Assembly (NCBI RefSeq): GCF_001642995.1
Contig: NZ_LOHS01000156.1
Coordinates: 62,001 to 126,000 of the forward strand
Length of the DNA: 64,000 nucleotides
Origin: Streptomyces jeddahensis
Lineage (GTDB): Bacteria > Actinomycetota > Actinomycetes > Streptomycetales > Streptomycetaceae
Reading direction: 5' to 3'
Part shown: piece after piece, positions 53,953-62,077 of the stretch
Position numbering within the stretch: position 1 is the stretch's first letter
Layout: each line of letters starts with the position of its first letter
Notes under the pieces: generated by a model
What the model was told of the DNA's origin: nothing
The model's input: the letters and a program-made list of their open reading frames with translations, nothing else
The model's database searches: none
Made by a program: the position numbers and the translations under genes

Positions 53953-54338
53953 ACGTCATCGAACTCCTGGCGGACCTCCAGGCCCGCCACGACGAGGCCA
54001 CCACTCGGGCCGGCGAACTGCGCGACCAGATCGAGCATCTGACTGCCGCCCTGGCCGAGACCGAGGCGCGTCTGGCCGAACTCACCACGACCCGGAAGGT
54101 CATCGCGGAACTCGCACCGACCCGGGCCGAACCCGAGCCGACTGCCGCTTACCAGGCCATCTTAAACGCCTTCAACCAGCACCCCGATCAGACATTCAGG
54201 GTCCGTGACCTGCATGAACTCCTCGGCATGCCCACCGACGACCCAGCCATGAACGTCACCCGCAGTCGCCTCGGGCGCCTCACCCGCCAGGGCTTCCCCA
54301 CCCAACCCGGACGGGGCCTCTACCAGAAACGGACTTAG
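53949..54338 (+). CDS. IS-associated coiled-coil/winged-helix protein
   Basis: A 129-residue protein that starts at a GTG overlapping the transposase stop by 4 bases (GTGA), so the two genes are coupled. Residues 1-60 form a coiled coil (ATTRAGELRDQIEHLTAAL) and 70-129 a small winged-helix-like domain (TFRVRDLHELLGMPTDDP, then RSRLGRLTRQGFP). It may bind IS ends or regulate transposition. Function is inference. Confidence 0.65.
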   Translation: MNVIELLADLQARHDEATTRAGELRDQIEHLTAALAETEARLAELTTTRKVIAELAPTRAEPEPTAAYQAILNAFNQHPDQTFRVRDLHELLGMPTDDPAMNVTRSRLGRLTRQGFPTQPGRGLYQKRT

Positions 54339-54482
54339 GACTCCTAACAGAAGTGGTGGGCTTGACCTGGTCAGAGTCTGTGTCGTTCACGAGGCCGCTG
54401 GGTAGCGGGACGCGGTCAGCCGCGTAATCGCACGCGATAAACCCGGCGACGTCGGCGAACGTCCCCGGGATACTGGTCGCCC

Positions 54483-55331
54483 ATGGATGAGGTCAAAGTC
54501 GTCGTCGCCCATTCCGAGCGCGCGACTCTGCGCGTCGGCGACGTGTTCCTGAAGGTGGACGCCGATCAGGCGCGCATCGACGTCGAGGTCGAGACGATGT
54601 CTCTCGCGCCGGTCCCGACCCCGGAGGTCCTGTGGCGCAAGCCGCCCGTGCTCGCGATCGCCGCACTCCCGGGGACGACGCTTGGGCGCCTCGGCGGGCC
54701 GTCGACCGGGTCGCCGGCGGCGTGGGCCGCGGCGGGCGCCGCCATCCGGAAGCTGCACGAAGCGCCCCTGCCGCCCCGGCCGGGCCGGGCCGGCCGGAGC
54801 ATCGTCGCGCTGGCGGCGGAACTCGACGACGAGTGCGAGTTGCTCGTGACGAACGGCGTCCTGCCCGCCGACCTGGTCACCCGCAACCGCCAGGTCGCCG
54901 AGGCCGCGCTCCGGCCGTGGACTCCGGCGTTCACGCACGGCGACCTGCAGATCGCGCATGTCTTCGTCGACGGCGACGAGGTCACCGGCATCATCGACTG
55001 GTCCGAGGCGGGCCAGGGTGATGCCCTGTACGACCTCGCCACCTTCACGCTCGGACACGAGGAGCACCTCGACGACGTCATCGCCGGCTATGGCATCGAC
55101 ATCGACCTCGACGTGATCCACGCGTGGTGGTCGTTGCGAAGCCTGCTGGCAGTTCGCTGGCTGATCGAGCACGGCTTCGACCCGTTCGCGCCGGGCTGTG
55201 AGGTCGACGTGCTGAGATCCCGGATGCATGCGGCGGGAGCGCGCAGGAGACCTCCGCGGGTGCCGGGAAAAGAAGCACGCCCCGGCACCACCGCCCAGAC
55301 GAGGGACTCGGACGCTCCCGGGGCGGCCTGA
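54483..55331 (+). CDS. Aminoglycoside phosphotransferase-like protein, 3' end replaced
   Basis: An APH-fold kinase-like protein of 282 residues. It has the catalytic loop FTHGDLQIAHVFV, where His takes the place of the usual Asn (HGDxxxxN), and the metal-binding IIDWSEAGQGDALYDLA. Residues beyond about 247 (HAAGARRRPPRV to the end) derive from IS sequence in the wrong frame, so the native C-terminus is lost. Possible small-molecule kinase; real antibiotic resistance is not supported. It may be non-functional. Confidence 0.65.
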   Translation: MDEVKVVVAHSERATLRVGDVFLKVDADQARIDVEVETMSLAPVPTPEVLWRKPPVLAIAALPGTTLGRLGGPSTGSPAAWAAAGAAIRKLHEAPLPPRPGRAGRSIVALAAELDDECELLVTNGVLPADLVTRNRQVAEAALRPWTPAFTHGDLQIAHVFVDGDEVTGIIDWSEAGQGDALYDLATFTLGHEEHLDDVIAGYGIDIDLDVIHAWWSLRSLLAVRWLIEHGFDPFAPGCEVDVLRSRMHAAGARRRPPRVPGKEARPGTTAQTRDSDAPGAA

Positions 55332-55804
55332 CCTGCAAGATCCACCTGGCCGGTGAGGCGGACGCCGTCCGCTGGCGCTGCTGATCACGCCGGGCCAGTG
55401 GGGCGACGCCCCGCAGCTCATCCCGGTCATGGAACGCATCCGTGTCCACCGCCCGGGTGGCGGGCATCCGCGCACCCGGCCCGACCACCTGGGCGGCGAT
55501 AAGGCGTATTCCTCCCGGCGCAACCGCCGCTACCTGCGACGTCGCCAGATCAAGCACACCATTCCCGAGCCCCGAGATCAGCGGGCCCGCCGCAAAAGAC
55601 GCGGCAGCAGGGGCGGACGGCCCGCCGGCTTCGACAAGACGATCTACAAACGCAGGAACGAAGTGGAGCGGACGATCAACGCGTTGAAGAACTTCCGGGC
55701 CGTGGCCACATGCTTCGACAGACGCGCCTACGTCTTCCACGGGGCCGTCACCCTCGCCTCGATCCGGCTCTGGCTCCGCCCATGATCAGCCGGACAGGCC
55801 CTAG
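55225..55804 (+). pseudogene. IS5-type transposase fragment (C-terminal half)
   Basis: Two frames carry transposase sense: GLGRSRGGLTCKIHLAGEAD, then LALLITPGQWGDAPQLIPVM, HLGGDKAYSSRRNRRYLRR, FDKTIYKRRNEVERTINALK and NFRAVATCFDRR. The first half of the gene, including the first catalytic Asp, is absent. It ends with an IS terminus at 55752-55804 that recurs at 56649. Confidence 0.8.
55752..55804. repeat. IS 3'-end sequence, copy 1
   Basis: The last 53 bases of the transposase fragment (ending GGCCCTAG) match 56649-56701 in direct orientation with only a few substitutions. Confidence 0.7.
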
Positions 55805-55849
55805 GCCTGCCCGGCGAGGGGATGCCTTCACGTCTCGGCGCGTCGGAAC

Positions 55850-56590
55850 TTACGGTTTGTGGGTTACCCAGAGCAGTTCCGCCGGCCAGCGGTGTGCCCA
55901 GTCGGGTGGGTCGGTTTCGTTGTAGCCGTTGGGCGTTCCGAGTTCGGGCCGCGGCTCGATGAGGTCGTCGATGATGAGACCCGCGCCGCGCAGGACCTTG
56001 ACCCAGTCGCCGTAGGTGAGCTGATAGCTGGTCGCGCCGTCGTCTTCGGCGATGGTGTTCAGCCCGAAGTAGTCCTGCTGCAGCGTCGTGGTCACGCGGC
56101 TGGCGGCTTCGTCGTAGCAAACTTCGAACCATGGGCTGGCGACGTTGAACACCAGGCGCCCGCCTCGGCCCAAGACGCGTGCGGCCTGCGGGACGGCCAG
56201 GTGCGGGGGCGCCCAGCTGAGCCCACCGAAGTCGCAGAACACCAGGTCGAAGCTGTCGGCGGCGAAGGGGAGTTGTTCGGCGGCGCCTTGCACTAGCGGG
56301 TAGCGGGCCGCTCCCATCGCGCGGGCCGCTGCGGCGAGTTGGGCTTCGGACAGGTCGAGCCCGACCACGGTGGCGCCCTCGGCGGCGAGCGCCCTGGACC
56401 ACTGGCCGGCGCCGCAGCCGAGTTCGAGGACGCGCTTGCCGGTGACGTCGCCCAGGGCGTGCAGGTGCGCGTCGGGGATGGAGTACATGCCCCACAGCCG
56501 GGGTGTGGCGCCGATTTGCGGGTCGTGCTCGTGCTGGTAGGCGCTGCTGATCTGGTTCCAAAGCCGCCGGTTGGCGGGGATGCTGTCCAC
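55850..56590 (-). CDS. SAM-dependent methyltransferase (class I)
   Basis: A 246-residue small-molecule-type methyltransferase. Motif I is VLELGCGAGQWSRALA and motif II SFDLVFCDFGGLSWAPPHLA, followed by ARVLGRGGRLVFNVASPWFE. GTG at 56590 follows GGAG and starts DSIPANRRLWNQISSAYQ, the usual start for this family; a longer upstream frame is in IS sequence. The gene is bracketed by two direct copies of an IS end. Acceptor unknown. Confidence 0.88.
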   Translation of the reverse strand: MDSIPANRRLWNQISSAYQHEHDPQIGATPRLWGMYSIPDAHLHALGDVTGKRVLELGCGAGQWSRALAAEGATVVGLDLSEAQLAAAARAMGAARYPLVQGAAEQLPFAADSFDLVFCDFGGLSWAPPHLAVPQAARVLGRGGRLVFNVASPWFEVCYDEAASRVTTTLQQDYFGLNTIAEDDGATSYQLTYGDWVKVLRGAGLIIDDLIEPRPELGTPNGYNETDPPDWAHRWPAELLWVTHKP

Positions 56591-56648
56591 GTGCCGACTC
56601 CAGCACTGCCTGCCGGGGGCGGTCAACACGATTAGGGCACTGGCCGGC

Positions 56649-56701
56649 CCTCGCCTCGGTCCGGCCCTGGCTCGGCCCATGATCCGCCGGACGAGCCCTA
56701 G
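56649..56701. repeat. IS 3'-end sequence, copy 2
   Basis: A second, diverged copy of the 53-base IS end, not attached to any transposase here. It lies just upstream of the methyltransferase start. Confidence 0.7.
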
Positions 56702-56936
56702 TGCGGAGGACAAGGTGAGGGCGTTCAGGACCGTCTGGCGCGAGTGGCCCGCCTCGACGCCGTAGGCGGAAGGGGCGCAACGCTGAATGGCGGTTGGGTG
56801 ATGAGCGAGTACACGGAAGGCGGAGACCCAACTGGGCGTTGCTCAGATGAATCCCGGTGGGGGTCATCACGGCCCCGGCGCCTATTGGAGGGTTGTAGGC
56901 CCTGAAGGGGACCTGGGAGGGATCATCCGGTGACCG
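56702..56936. other. Gap upstream of immunity-like gene
   Basis: A 235-base gap between the IS end and the next gene. It contains GTGACCGGTG just before the start, and no coding frame that I can support. Confidence 0.35.
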
Positions 56937-57170
56937 GTGAAAATGCTAGCGGACTTTCGCCAGTGGAGTCTGGCCGTGTTGGGCCTGCTCGGCGCTACAT
57001 CGGACCGTCAAGCGGCGTACTTGCAGGAATCGGGCGTAGGGGCGGATGAGCTTCTGCTCCAATTCGATGATGTGCTGCATGTGGCTCGCGCCAGGGCGGC
57101 CGATGGTTCACTCGCACAAGAGGACTTTCTCCTGCTTCTGGAAGTCAATGGACATCGACGGACCAGCAAA
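56937..57170 (+). pseudogene. Hypothetical protein, truncated (possible immunity gene)
   Basis: The first ~72 codons encode a helical, acidic protein (VLGLLGATSDRQAAYLQESG, then ELLLQFDDVLHVARARAADG). After LEVNGH the frame turns into basic low-complexity sequence and meets toxin-derived sequence, so the native C-terminus is lost. Position beside a toxin tail suggests an immunity protein, but I do not recognise the family. Confidence 0.45.
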
Positions 57171-57199
57171 CCTCGCCTGACCTGTGAAAGCGCAGGTAG

Positions 57200-57400
57200 G
57201 GAGGGGGTCGGCCGGCACACGTACTGTGTGCTGGCGGGCCTACGCCGGTTCTCGTTCACAACAGCAACTGCTCTCTCGGTCTGGACTGGGCTTCGCAGTC
57301 GGGTGCACGGATTGATCCGTCGGATAAGCAAGGGGAATACGCGACGGCATTGATGGCGGCGCTGATGGAGGTTTCCCGGGAGATGATCGAAGCAAAATAG
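57200..57400 (+). pseudogene. Polymorphic-toxin C-terminal remnant (HINT-VHN junction)
   Basis: HTYCVLAG reads in the upstream frame, and after a one-base slip TPVLVHN follows, giving the strand HTYxVLAG-TPVLVHN that closes the intein-like pretoxin-HINT domain of secreted polymorphic toxins. A 45-residue tail follows (LDWASQSGARIDPSDKQGEY to MIEAK). Only this tail of a normally very large gene remains. Confidence 0.65.
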
Positions 57401-57412
57401 GCAACAGCGAAT

Positions 57413-57440
57413 CCGAAGCCCCGTCCTGGCGGGGCTTCGG
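57413..57440. terminator. Terminator after toxin remnant
   Basis: An 11-bp perfect stem (CCGAAGCCCCG / CGGGGCTTCGG) with a 6-base loop, 12 bases after the toxin-tail stop. Confidence 0.7.
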
Positions 57441-57499
57441 CATGGGTAACGGCAGTAGTTGACGGCAACGTCAACGGACGAGGGCGGTGCAGGGCGGCG

Positions 57500-57770
57500 G
57501 TGCGGTTCGTCGCCGTCACTGTTGGCTGTCTCGGTGGTCGTGGAAGCGGAAGCGGCGGAGGTGGGCCTTGCGGAGGAGCGTGGTGAGGGCGCGGGTGAGG
57601 TTGGTCGGGTCGATCGGTCTGCCCTGCCCAGTGGTGAACCCGTGCCCGCTGTGCCGCCACGCGGTGCCTGCGGCCTCGCATTCGCGCTGTTGCTGTTCGT
57701 GGTGGTGCTTCACCGCCCACGTCACCGGTGGCAAGCTGGAGATCTCCGGACGAGTCCACCGAGCTTCGTG
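57500..57770 (-). pseudogene. Tyrosine-integrase remnant
   Basis: A leftward fragment reads LPPVTWAVKHHHEQQQRECE-like, then GRPIDPTNLTRALTTLLRKA and FRFHDHRDS. The last motif corresponds to the integrase FHDLRHS box with Leu-to-His and His-to-Asp changes. An N-terminal piece (SSGDLQL) is in another frame. The catalytic C-terminus with the Tyr is absent, so it is inactive. Confidence 0.7.
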
Positions 57771-57788
57771 CCAGCGCGTGACCGTGTA

Positions 57789-58076
57789 TCAGTTCCGCGG
57801 CATCTCTTCAGGGCCGGCGTCAGCAGCCATCCGCTCCGCCCACTCGCGCTGGGTCACGGCATGTTCTATGCGGCTGACGATGTCCTTCTTGATGATGGCG
57901 GAGGCGACTGACGGCGGTCGCGAGCTCGGAGTCTCACAACGGCGGTATAAGCGCCACCGTTGTGCCATCGCGGCTGAGACTGTGCCACGAAATCTGGGAC
58001 CCCCCATGGCCTGTAGGGTCTCGCGGTTGGTGTCGGAGACCACCCTCGTGACCTGCTGCTTCTTCCGTTGCCTCAC
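57789..58076 (-). CDS. Hypothetical protein (95 aa)
   Basis: A basic, helical 95-residue frame (MRQRKKQQVTRVVSDTNRET at the start, ASAIIKKDIVSRIEHAVTQR later). Not recognised. It lies beside the integrase remnant, so it could be a fragment of a mobile-element gene. Confidence 0.35.
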   Translation of the reverse strand: MRQRKKQQVTRVVSDTNRETLQAMGGPRFRGTVSAAMAQRWRLYRRCETPSSRPPSVASAIIKKDIVSRIEHAVTQREWAERMAADAGPEEMPRN

Positions 58077-58398
58077 GGCTTGTCGGACATCGGAGCCTCA
58101 GCTTCGTGTCGCTTCCTCGGCGGTCTGTCTTGATCGGAGCAGACCGCCGGGCCGTGACCTGGGCTGTCGCGCACCTTCCGAGTCAGCAGCCCGCAGGGTC
58201 TCCCACCTTTGCGGCTGCCAGGTGGTTTGGGGACGAGCGCGGTGTCGGGTCGGAAGTGCGGGCACGCGTTGACGCCGCCGGCGAGGGTCTGGACGTGGGC
58301 TGCCGGAGCGGAACTCGTGTGGACAAGCCTCCGGGTGTGTGACCCGCTCGATAGCGCCGTGTGGTCGATGCGCTTTCCCGGCCGTTCGGACGGGCGGA
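58077..58398. other. Intergenic gap next to deacetylase gene
   Basis: A 322-base gap with no supported gene. It carries GCGGCTGCCAGGTGGTTTGG near 58212, closely like the stem arm at 59515-59535 beyond the other end of the deacetylase gene. Confidence 0.4.
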
Positions 58399-59232
58399 TC
58401 AGCGCAGTCCGGCGAAGAGATCGTTCTCGGGTATGGTCGCGCCGGTGGCGTCCTGGACACGTACGAAGGTCTCCATGCCCATCAACTCGCCGAACCTCTC
58501 CTTGCCCATCTTGAGGAAGAAGATGTTCTCGCCCTGACTGGCGTGCGCCGCCAACGCGTCGAACTTCTGACCGCTGAACCCGGTCGTGTCCACCCATGTG
58601 GTGATCTCATCGTCGGGGAGGCCGATCTCGGCCATCGCGGCGGCCTCGGCAGGATCCGGCTCCGGCATGTCCTCATGAAACTCGCGCATGATCTCGCCGA
58701 ACCGCTGCATCATCGAGCGGGGCATCGTGGTCCAGTACACCTTCGGTGCCAGCGCGGTCATCTCCAGCGCCGCCATCGTGATGCGGTGGGCCTGGATGTG
58801 GTCGGGGTGGCCGTAGAAGCCGTTCTCGTCGTAGGTGACGACCACATCAGGTCGGTAGTGCCGCATGAGTTCCGCGAGTCGGGCCGCGCCTTCCTGCACG
58901 GGGGTCTGCCAGAAGGATCCGGGGGCGTCGTTGCTCGGCCAGCCCATCATCCCGGAGTCGGCATAGTCCAGCGTCTCCAGATCGCTGACCTTCAGGACGT
59001 CACAGCTCGCTTCGAGTTCTTGACGCCGCATCAAGGCGACCGCCGCCGGATCGTGGCTGGGATCGCCCGGCTTGACACCTCCTGGTCCGTCACCGCAACC
59101 GCCGTCGGTACACGTCACGAGAACCGTGCGGATGCCTTCCGCGGCATACCGCGCAAGGATCCCTCCGGTTCCGGTGGCCTCGTCGTCGGGGTGGGCGTGT
59201 ACTGCCATGAGCGTCAAGGGCCGGTCAGTCAT
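58399..59232 (-). CDS. PIG-L family deacetylase (Mca/MshB-like)
   Basis: A 277-residue zinc-dependent N-deacetylase or amidase. The metal-binding motif is VHAHPDDEATGTGG and the second site GHPDHIQAH. The length and the segment TTWVDTTGFSGQKFDALAAH fit the mycothiol S-conjugate amidase / MshB branch, which handles GlcNAc-inositol thiol conjugates in actinobacteria. ATG at 59232 follows GGAGGA. A detoxification role is likely; a paralogue with another GlcNAc-type substrate is the alternative. Confidence 0.85.
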   Translation of the reverse strand: MTDRPLTLMAVHAHPDDEATGTGGILARYAAEGIRTVLVTCTDGGCGDGPGGVKPGDPSHDPAAVALMRRQELEASCDVLKVSDLETLDYADSGMMGWPSNDAPGSFWQTPVQEGAARLAELMRHYRPDVVVTYDENGFYGHPDHIQAHRITMAALEMTALAPKVYWTTMPRSMMQRFGEIMREFHEDMPEPDPAEAAAMAEIGLPDDEITTWVDTTGFSGQKFDALAAHASQGENIFFLKMGKERFGELMGMETFVRVQDATGATIPENDLFAGLR

Positions 59233-59520
59233 GAAACAGTCCTCCTGCAGAAATACGTCTTGGTCCGGGTGTGCGGCGGGCGTACCGCGATCCTGGGGGC
59301 CCGGATCCTGGTGGGGCGGACGACCTTGTGGTCTCCGTGTTCCCGCCCATGCGGCGCCGATCCCTCGGTCGATGCAACCGTGCCGCCGGACCGGCTGTTC
59401 CCGGCGCGGCCGCTTGGCCTTCCAGGCGTCGGCGTTCAACGCGAAATGAGGTACAGGCGCGAGCTGCATTGTCCTGTCGCAGTGCGTCTGGCGTGTGGTG
59501 GACTGCTGACCTGCGCGGCT
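59233..59520. other. Gap upstream of deacetylase gene
   Basis: A 288-base stretch that should hold the deacetylase promoter. A leftward frame (LAPVPHFALNADAWKAKRP) has coding-like composition but no start or recognisable family. Confidence 0.35.
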
Positions 59521-59568
59521 GCCAGGTCGTTTGAGACCGTCGTGGCCAGCGTTCTCAAACGACCTGGC
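59521..59568. repeat. 16-bp perfect inverted repeat with 16-base loop
   Basis: GCCAGGTCGTTTGAGA and its exact complement flank a 16-base loop. One arm resembles a sequence near 58212. It may be a terminator, a recombination site or an IS end. Confidence 0.7.
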
Positions 59569-59800
59569 TTCGCGGAAGTCTCGTTCGCGATAGATGCAGG
59601 GGCGCCGCCAAAATCGCCAGCTGGATCCGCACATCGACCTCGCGGATCTCCCGGGCGAGTGCATCCGCCTGACCACGCAGTTCCGCGACCGGAAGCGCGG
59701 AAAGCATCATCAGCTCGGACCGAAGCTGCCGGCCGTATCCCCTCTCGCCCTTACCCGCCGCCGCGTCCGCCGCCGCGGTGACCGGTGACCACAGAGTCAA
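59555..59800 (-). CDS. Small hypothetical protein, possibly broken
   Basis: An 81-codon frame with a helical coding segment (RQLRSELMMLSALPVAELRG, then ALAREIREVDVRIQLAI) like small plasmid/ICE proteins of unknown function. After LAI it runs into the inverted-repeat region and seems frameshifted. No clear RBS. Confidence 0.35.
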   Translation of the reverse strand: MTLWSPVTAAADAAAGKGERGYGRQLRSELMMLSALPVAELRGQADALAREIREVDVRIQLAILAAPLHLSRTRLPRSQVV

Positions 59801-59950
59801 GGCTTCGGCGTAGTCGGATGGCGTCCGGTTTGTGGCCTAGCGAGGCCAACTTCGACGAGATCAAGAACCTTCGCGTGCACGCCATGCCATGGGAGGGGGC
59901 GGCGGTGTTCCGCCATGGCGCGAGACCGCCGTCCACCTCCGTACCGGCCC

Positions 59951-59996
59951 TTGCTTCACTTATCGAAAGTCGATAGATTCCCATCGCAAATCGATG
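59951..59996 (+). promoter_or_regulatory. Promoter with double operator for DUF2975-XRE pair
   Basis: TTGCTT (59951) and TAGATT (59974) are 17 bases apart. Two dyads, TATCG-N5-CGATA at 59961-59975 and CATCG-N5-CGATG at 59982-59996, are centred 21 bases (two helical turns) apart and overlap the promoter. Autorepression by the XRE protein is the simplest reading. Confidence 0.75.
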
Positions 59997-60008
59997 GGAG
60001 GATGGATC

Positions 60009-60500
60009 ATGGGAAAGCTGACAGTGGGTGCGCTGCGCGCCGTGCTCGTGGTGATCCTCGCCGGCACCGTGTTCGTACAGGCCGGGATGGTGTGGGCGTT
60101 GGTCACCGGGAGCGATCCGGAGGACGGGTCGCTTCCGCTGACCCCGCTGCGCGTGATCACGATCCTGGGCATGGTGTCGGTCCAGGTCGCCGTGGTCTGC
60201 GTATGGCGGCTGGTGTCGATGGTGCGACGCGGAACCGTGTTCTCCCATGCCGCCTTCCGGTACGTGGACATCGTGATCGGCGCGACCGTCGCGGCTGCCC
60301 TCGCGTGGTTCGCGGTCACGGCCCTCAATGCGCCGGGCCAGCGGGACGACCCGGGCGTCACGGTCATCATGGGCGGGGTCGGCGTGGCCATCCTGGGAGT
60401 CGCGCTCATCGTGCTCGTGCTGCGGATGCTGCTCGCCCAGGCCGTCGCGCGCGACGTCGAAGCGGCGCAGATGCAGGCCGAGTTGGACGAGGTGATCTGA
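60009..60500 (+). CDS. DUF2975 membrane protein
   Basis: A 163-residue protein with four predicted membrane segments (LRAVLVVILAGTVFVQAGMV, VITILGMVSVQVAVVCVW, VDIVIGATVAAALAWFAV and VGVAILGVALIVLVLRMLL) and the RRGTVFSHAAFRYV loop typical of DUF2975. ATG at 60009 follows GGGAGGA. Stop and next start overlap by one base. Role unknown; members pair with a small XRE regulator and are thought to act in stress or cell-envelope functions. Confidence 0.88.
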   Translation: MGKLTVGALRAVLVVILAGTVFVQAGMVWALVTGSDPEDGSLPLTPLRVITILGMVSVQVAVVCVWRLVSMVRRGTVFSHAAFRYVDIVIGATVAAALAWFAVTALNAPGQRDDPGVTVIMGGVGVAILGVALIVLVLRMLLAQAVARDVEAAQMQAELDEVI

Positions 60501-60721
60501 TGCCGATCGTCGTCGACATCGACGTGATGCTGGCCAGGCGGAAGATGTCCGTGGGCGACCTCGCGGACCGCGTAGGGATCACGCCCGCCAACCTGGCGGT
60601 ACTCAAGAACGGCCGCGCCAAGGCGGTGCGCTTCGCGACGCTCGCCGCGCTCTGCGAGGTGCTCAAGTGCCAGCCAGGCGACCTGCTGCGCTGGGAGGCC
60701 GAGGACACCGCGGGCGAATGA
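60500..60721 (+). CDS. Small XRE-family regulator (YozG-like)
   Basis: A 73-residue one-domain helix-turn-helix protein (ARRKMSVGDLADRVGITPAN, then FATLAALCEVLKCQPGDLLR). It is coupled to the DUF2975 gene by a one-base stop/start overlap (TGATG). The double operator in front of the pair fits autoregulation by a dimer of this protein. Confidence 0.92.
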   Translation: MPIVVDIDVMLARRKMSVGDLADRVGITPANLAVLKNGRAKAVRFATLAALCEVLKCQPGDLLRWEAEDTAGE

Positions 60722-60724
60722 ACC

Positions 60725-61530
60725 GTGCCTACCGACGCGTCATCGCCGATCCCGCTTGCCTTTGACCAACTCCGCGAGCATCCCGGGGCCGTACCCGAGG
60801 AGATCCCGGGGCTGCTGGAGCGACTGGCCGAGGTGCCCGACCCTCGTGATCCGCGCGGCGTACGGCACGCTCTGGTCGTCGTGCTTGCGCTGACCGCGTG
60901 TGCGGTTCTGGCCGGAGCGACCTCCCTGCTGGCGGTGGGTGAGTGGATCACGACGCCCCGCCGTCCGTCCTGGAGCGCCTTGGCGTACGGCCCGATCCGC
61001 TGTCCCCGAAGCGGTGCCTGCCCGCGGAGGCGACGGTGCGGCGGCTGCTTGGCCGCATCGACGGCGACGCGCTGGACCGGGCGGTGGGCCGCTGGCTGGC
61101 CGACCGGCGCGCTGGGGCCGACGGTCAGCTGCACGCAGTGGCGGTCGACGGCAAGACCCTGCGCGGAGCCGCCAGGGCCACGGGCCGCAAGATTCATCTG
61201 CTCGCCGCCTGCGACCACCTCTCCGGTTTGGTCCTGGCCCAACTCGACGTTGGCGAGAAGACCAACGAGATCACCTGCTTCCAGCCTCTGCTGGAGAGCC
61301 TCGCCGACCTGGCGGGCGTGGTCGTGACCAGCGACGCCATGCACACCCAGCGTGAGCACGCCAGCTACCTGCTCGGCTGGGGCGCGCACTACGTCGTGAT
61401 CGCGAAAGGGAACCAGAAGAAGCTCCACAAGCAGCTCAAATCCCTTCCCTGGAAACAGATCCCGCTGCAGGGCCGCACCCGCGACACCGGCCACGGCCGC
61501 GGCGAGACGAGGGCTCGACCGCCCAGCGGC
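60725..61530 (+). pseudogene. ISAs1-type transposase, frameshifted and truncated
   Basis: The first frame encodes the N-terminal domain (LLERLAEVPDPRDPRGVRHA to LLAVGEWI). Near 60955 the sense moves to another frame with ERLGVRPDPLSPKRCLPAEA, HAVAVDGKTLRGAARATGRK (first catalytic Asp) and VVVTSDAMHTQREHASYLLG (second). After about 61510 homology stops and the C-terminal Glu region is lost. Confidence 0.8.
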
Positions 61531-61660
61531 GCTCCCTCGACCAGGCAGCCCGCCCAGGCCAGCGGCGACAACGCGGCCGTCCGCGAGTACATGCAGGGCG
61601 GGGGAGATCGCCAAAAAGGAGAGCTCCTGTTTGGTGGCCGTGTCGGTGGGGCGCCCTTGG

Positions 61661-62077
61661 TTATAGCCCGCAGGAGCCGCGGTCGAGGTGGAAGTACCGG
61701 GCGTTGGCCCAGCGGCACAGCCGGATACCGACGACGACGCCGGCGACGGTGACCAAGGCGGGCAGGTACCCGCTGGCGACCTGGATGATCGGGATTGCCG
61801 GGCACCCACCTGAGATCGCCCAGCCCGTACCGAACAACACCGCCCCGGGGATCACGCCGACGTGGATGCGCCCGGGGTTGCGGCGGACCCGCAGCAGAGC
61901 GAACACGCAGACGATGATCACGACGGCGCCGGCGAAGGCGAGAAGCATGCGCAGATCCTGGAAGGTGAACATGCGGTTCAGTTCGGCGTAGTCGCCGAAC
62001 CCGATGTTGGTGACGGTGTAGCCAAGGGCCAGTCCGGTGATGATGTTGGTCAGCAGAACTGCGCCCCGGGTACGCAT
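61661..62077 (-). CDS. YeeE/YedE (DUF395) half-protein, second
   Basis: A 138-residue membrane protein with about four helices and the conserved FGTGWAISGGCPAIPIIQ segment whose Cys is characteristic of YeeE/YedE thiosulfate/sulfur importers. Its ATG overlaps the stop of the preceding half-protein gene (TGATG). Together the two likely form one sulfur-compound channel. The gene ends close to the broken transposase. Confidence 0.85.
   Translation of the reverse strand: MRTRGAVLLTNIITGLALGYTVTNIGFGDYAELNRMFTFQDLRMLLAFAGAVVIIVCVFALLRVRRNPGRIHVGVIPGAVLFGTGWAISGGCPAIPIIQVASGYLPALVTVAGVVVGIRLCRWANARYFHLDRGSCGL

Noticed and set aside
54483..55331. Functional aminoglycoside resistance gene
   Set aside because: The catalytic loop has His for the conserved Asn and the C-terminus is replaced by IS sequence.
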